Of a stretch of DNA of 5,657 nt, positions 5,580-5,657 are shown one piece after another. Origin of the DNA: Tabrizicola_A sp044377735 (GTDB lineage: Bacteria > Pseudomonadota > Alphaproteobacteria > Rhodobacterales > Rhodobacteraceae); assembly GCA_044377735.1 (NCBI GenBank), contig JBILYK010000130.1, positions 1-5,657 of the forward strand. The letters run 5' to 3'. The notes beneath the pieces were generated by a model. The model worked only from the letters and a program-made list of their open reading frames with translations, was not told where the DNA came from and did no database searches. Position 1 is the first letter of the stretch. Every line of letters starts with the position of its first letter. The position numbers were made by a program, and so were the translations under genes.

Positions 5580-5650
5580 GGATTATGCCGATGTAGTTGC
5601 GTAAGGTATTGAATACCTTCAAATCTGTTGCGTCGTAATCGGCATAATCC
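5580..5650. repeat. 13-bp inverted repeat flanking an internal 17-bp palindrome and paired GTTGCGT
   Basis: GGATTATGCCGAT (5580-5592) and ATCGGCATAATCC (5638-5650) are perfect inverted repeats 45 bp apart. Inside them, GTTGCGT occurs twice in direct orientation (5596-5602 and 5627-5633). Between those copies lies the palindrome AAGGTATTGAATACCTT (5603-5619). The layered, nearly concentric arrangement looks like a designed protein-binding site or the end of an element that continues to the right. Confidence 0.75.
5603..5619. repeat. 17-bp palindrome AAGGTATTGAATACCTT
   Basis: Eight-base arms AAGGTATT and AATACCTT surround a single central G. The sequence is AT-rich against its surroundings and differs from the TTATGCCGA family, so a second protein may bind here. 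An operator for a gene beyond the right edge is equally possible. Confidence 0.6.
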
Positions 5651-5657
5651 TCGGGGT

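Larger units (their letters stand above)
5540..5647. repeat. Five copies of the 9-mer TTATGCCGA / TCGGCATAA
   Basis: Exact copies occur as TTATGCCGA at 5540-5548, 5566-5574 and 5583-5591, and as TCGGCATAA at 5551-5559 and 5639-5647. Five exact 9-mers within 108 bp, in both orientations and at irregular spacing, cannot be chance. The pattern suggests multiple binding half-sites for one protein, as at the ends of tyrosine-recombinase elements. The irregular spacing and mixed orientation argue against replication iterons and CRISPR. Confidence 0.85.

Noticed and set aside
5325..5612. Plus-strand open frame across the leader and the repeat array
   Set aside because: It runs through the palindromes and antisense to the DUF3489 remnant; there is no family resemblance and no good ribosome-binding site.
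5540..5650. CRISPR array or plasmid iterons
   Set aside because: The repeats are only 9 bp, occur in both orientations and at irregular spacing, without spacers of constant length or cas or rep genes.

Overview
The window looks like an accessory, transposon-worn stretch of an alphaproteobacterial genome, most likely Rhodobacterales-like (Paracoccus/Rhodobacter/Roseobacter group). This is inferred from the high GC and strong GC3 bias of the main gene, the alanine/arginine-rich protein style, and the presence of IS66 and DUF3489 sequences. No species-level marker is present.

Layout, left to right. (1) Positions 1-127 are the right-hand end of an IS66-family insertion sequence: the last 31 codons of the transposase (stop at 96-98), then the terminal inverted repeat ending in CGCTTAC at 127. 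(2) Positions 90-5195, minus strand, hold one very large gene (1701 aa). It joins three enzymes in one chain: an N-terminal DnaQ-like DEDD 3'-5' exonuclease, a RecQ-type SF2 helicase and a UvrD/PcrA-type SF1 helicase, plus a Cys motif, a long middle region without recognised motifs and a C-terminal tail. The IS66 element landed in the extreme 3' end of this gene, so the last 11 residues and the stop codon are read from the IS. (3) Positions 5196-5421 are a leader region of visibly lower GC with no convincing gene or promoter. (4) Positions 5422-5538, minus strand, are the orphaned C-terminus of a DUF3489-family gene. (5) Positions 5534-5657 are a dense array of inverted and direct repeats built on the 9-mer TTATGCCGA / TCGGCATAA. 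It includes a 32-bp palindrome and a dif-like pair of arms 6 bp apart, and probably represents the end or recombination site of a tyrosine-recombinase-dependent element that broke the DUF3489 gene and continues beyond the window.

How it fits together. Only one intact gene is present. Its exonuclease, 3'-5' SF2 helicase and SF1 helicase modules suggest a single-polypeptide DNA end- or structure-processing machine, functionally reminiscent of multi-subunit helicase-nucleases (RecBCD/AddAB). Mobile-element debris on both sides suggests an accessory locus; a role in defence or in repair is possible, but the sequence alone does not decide. The start region is ambiguous: a TTG start directly overlaps a four-codon ATG mini-ORF that has a better ribosome-binding site, so either the start is translationally coupled or one T is missing and the true N-terminus begins MPDVLTFDTAPF.
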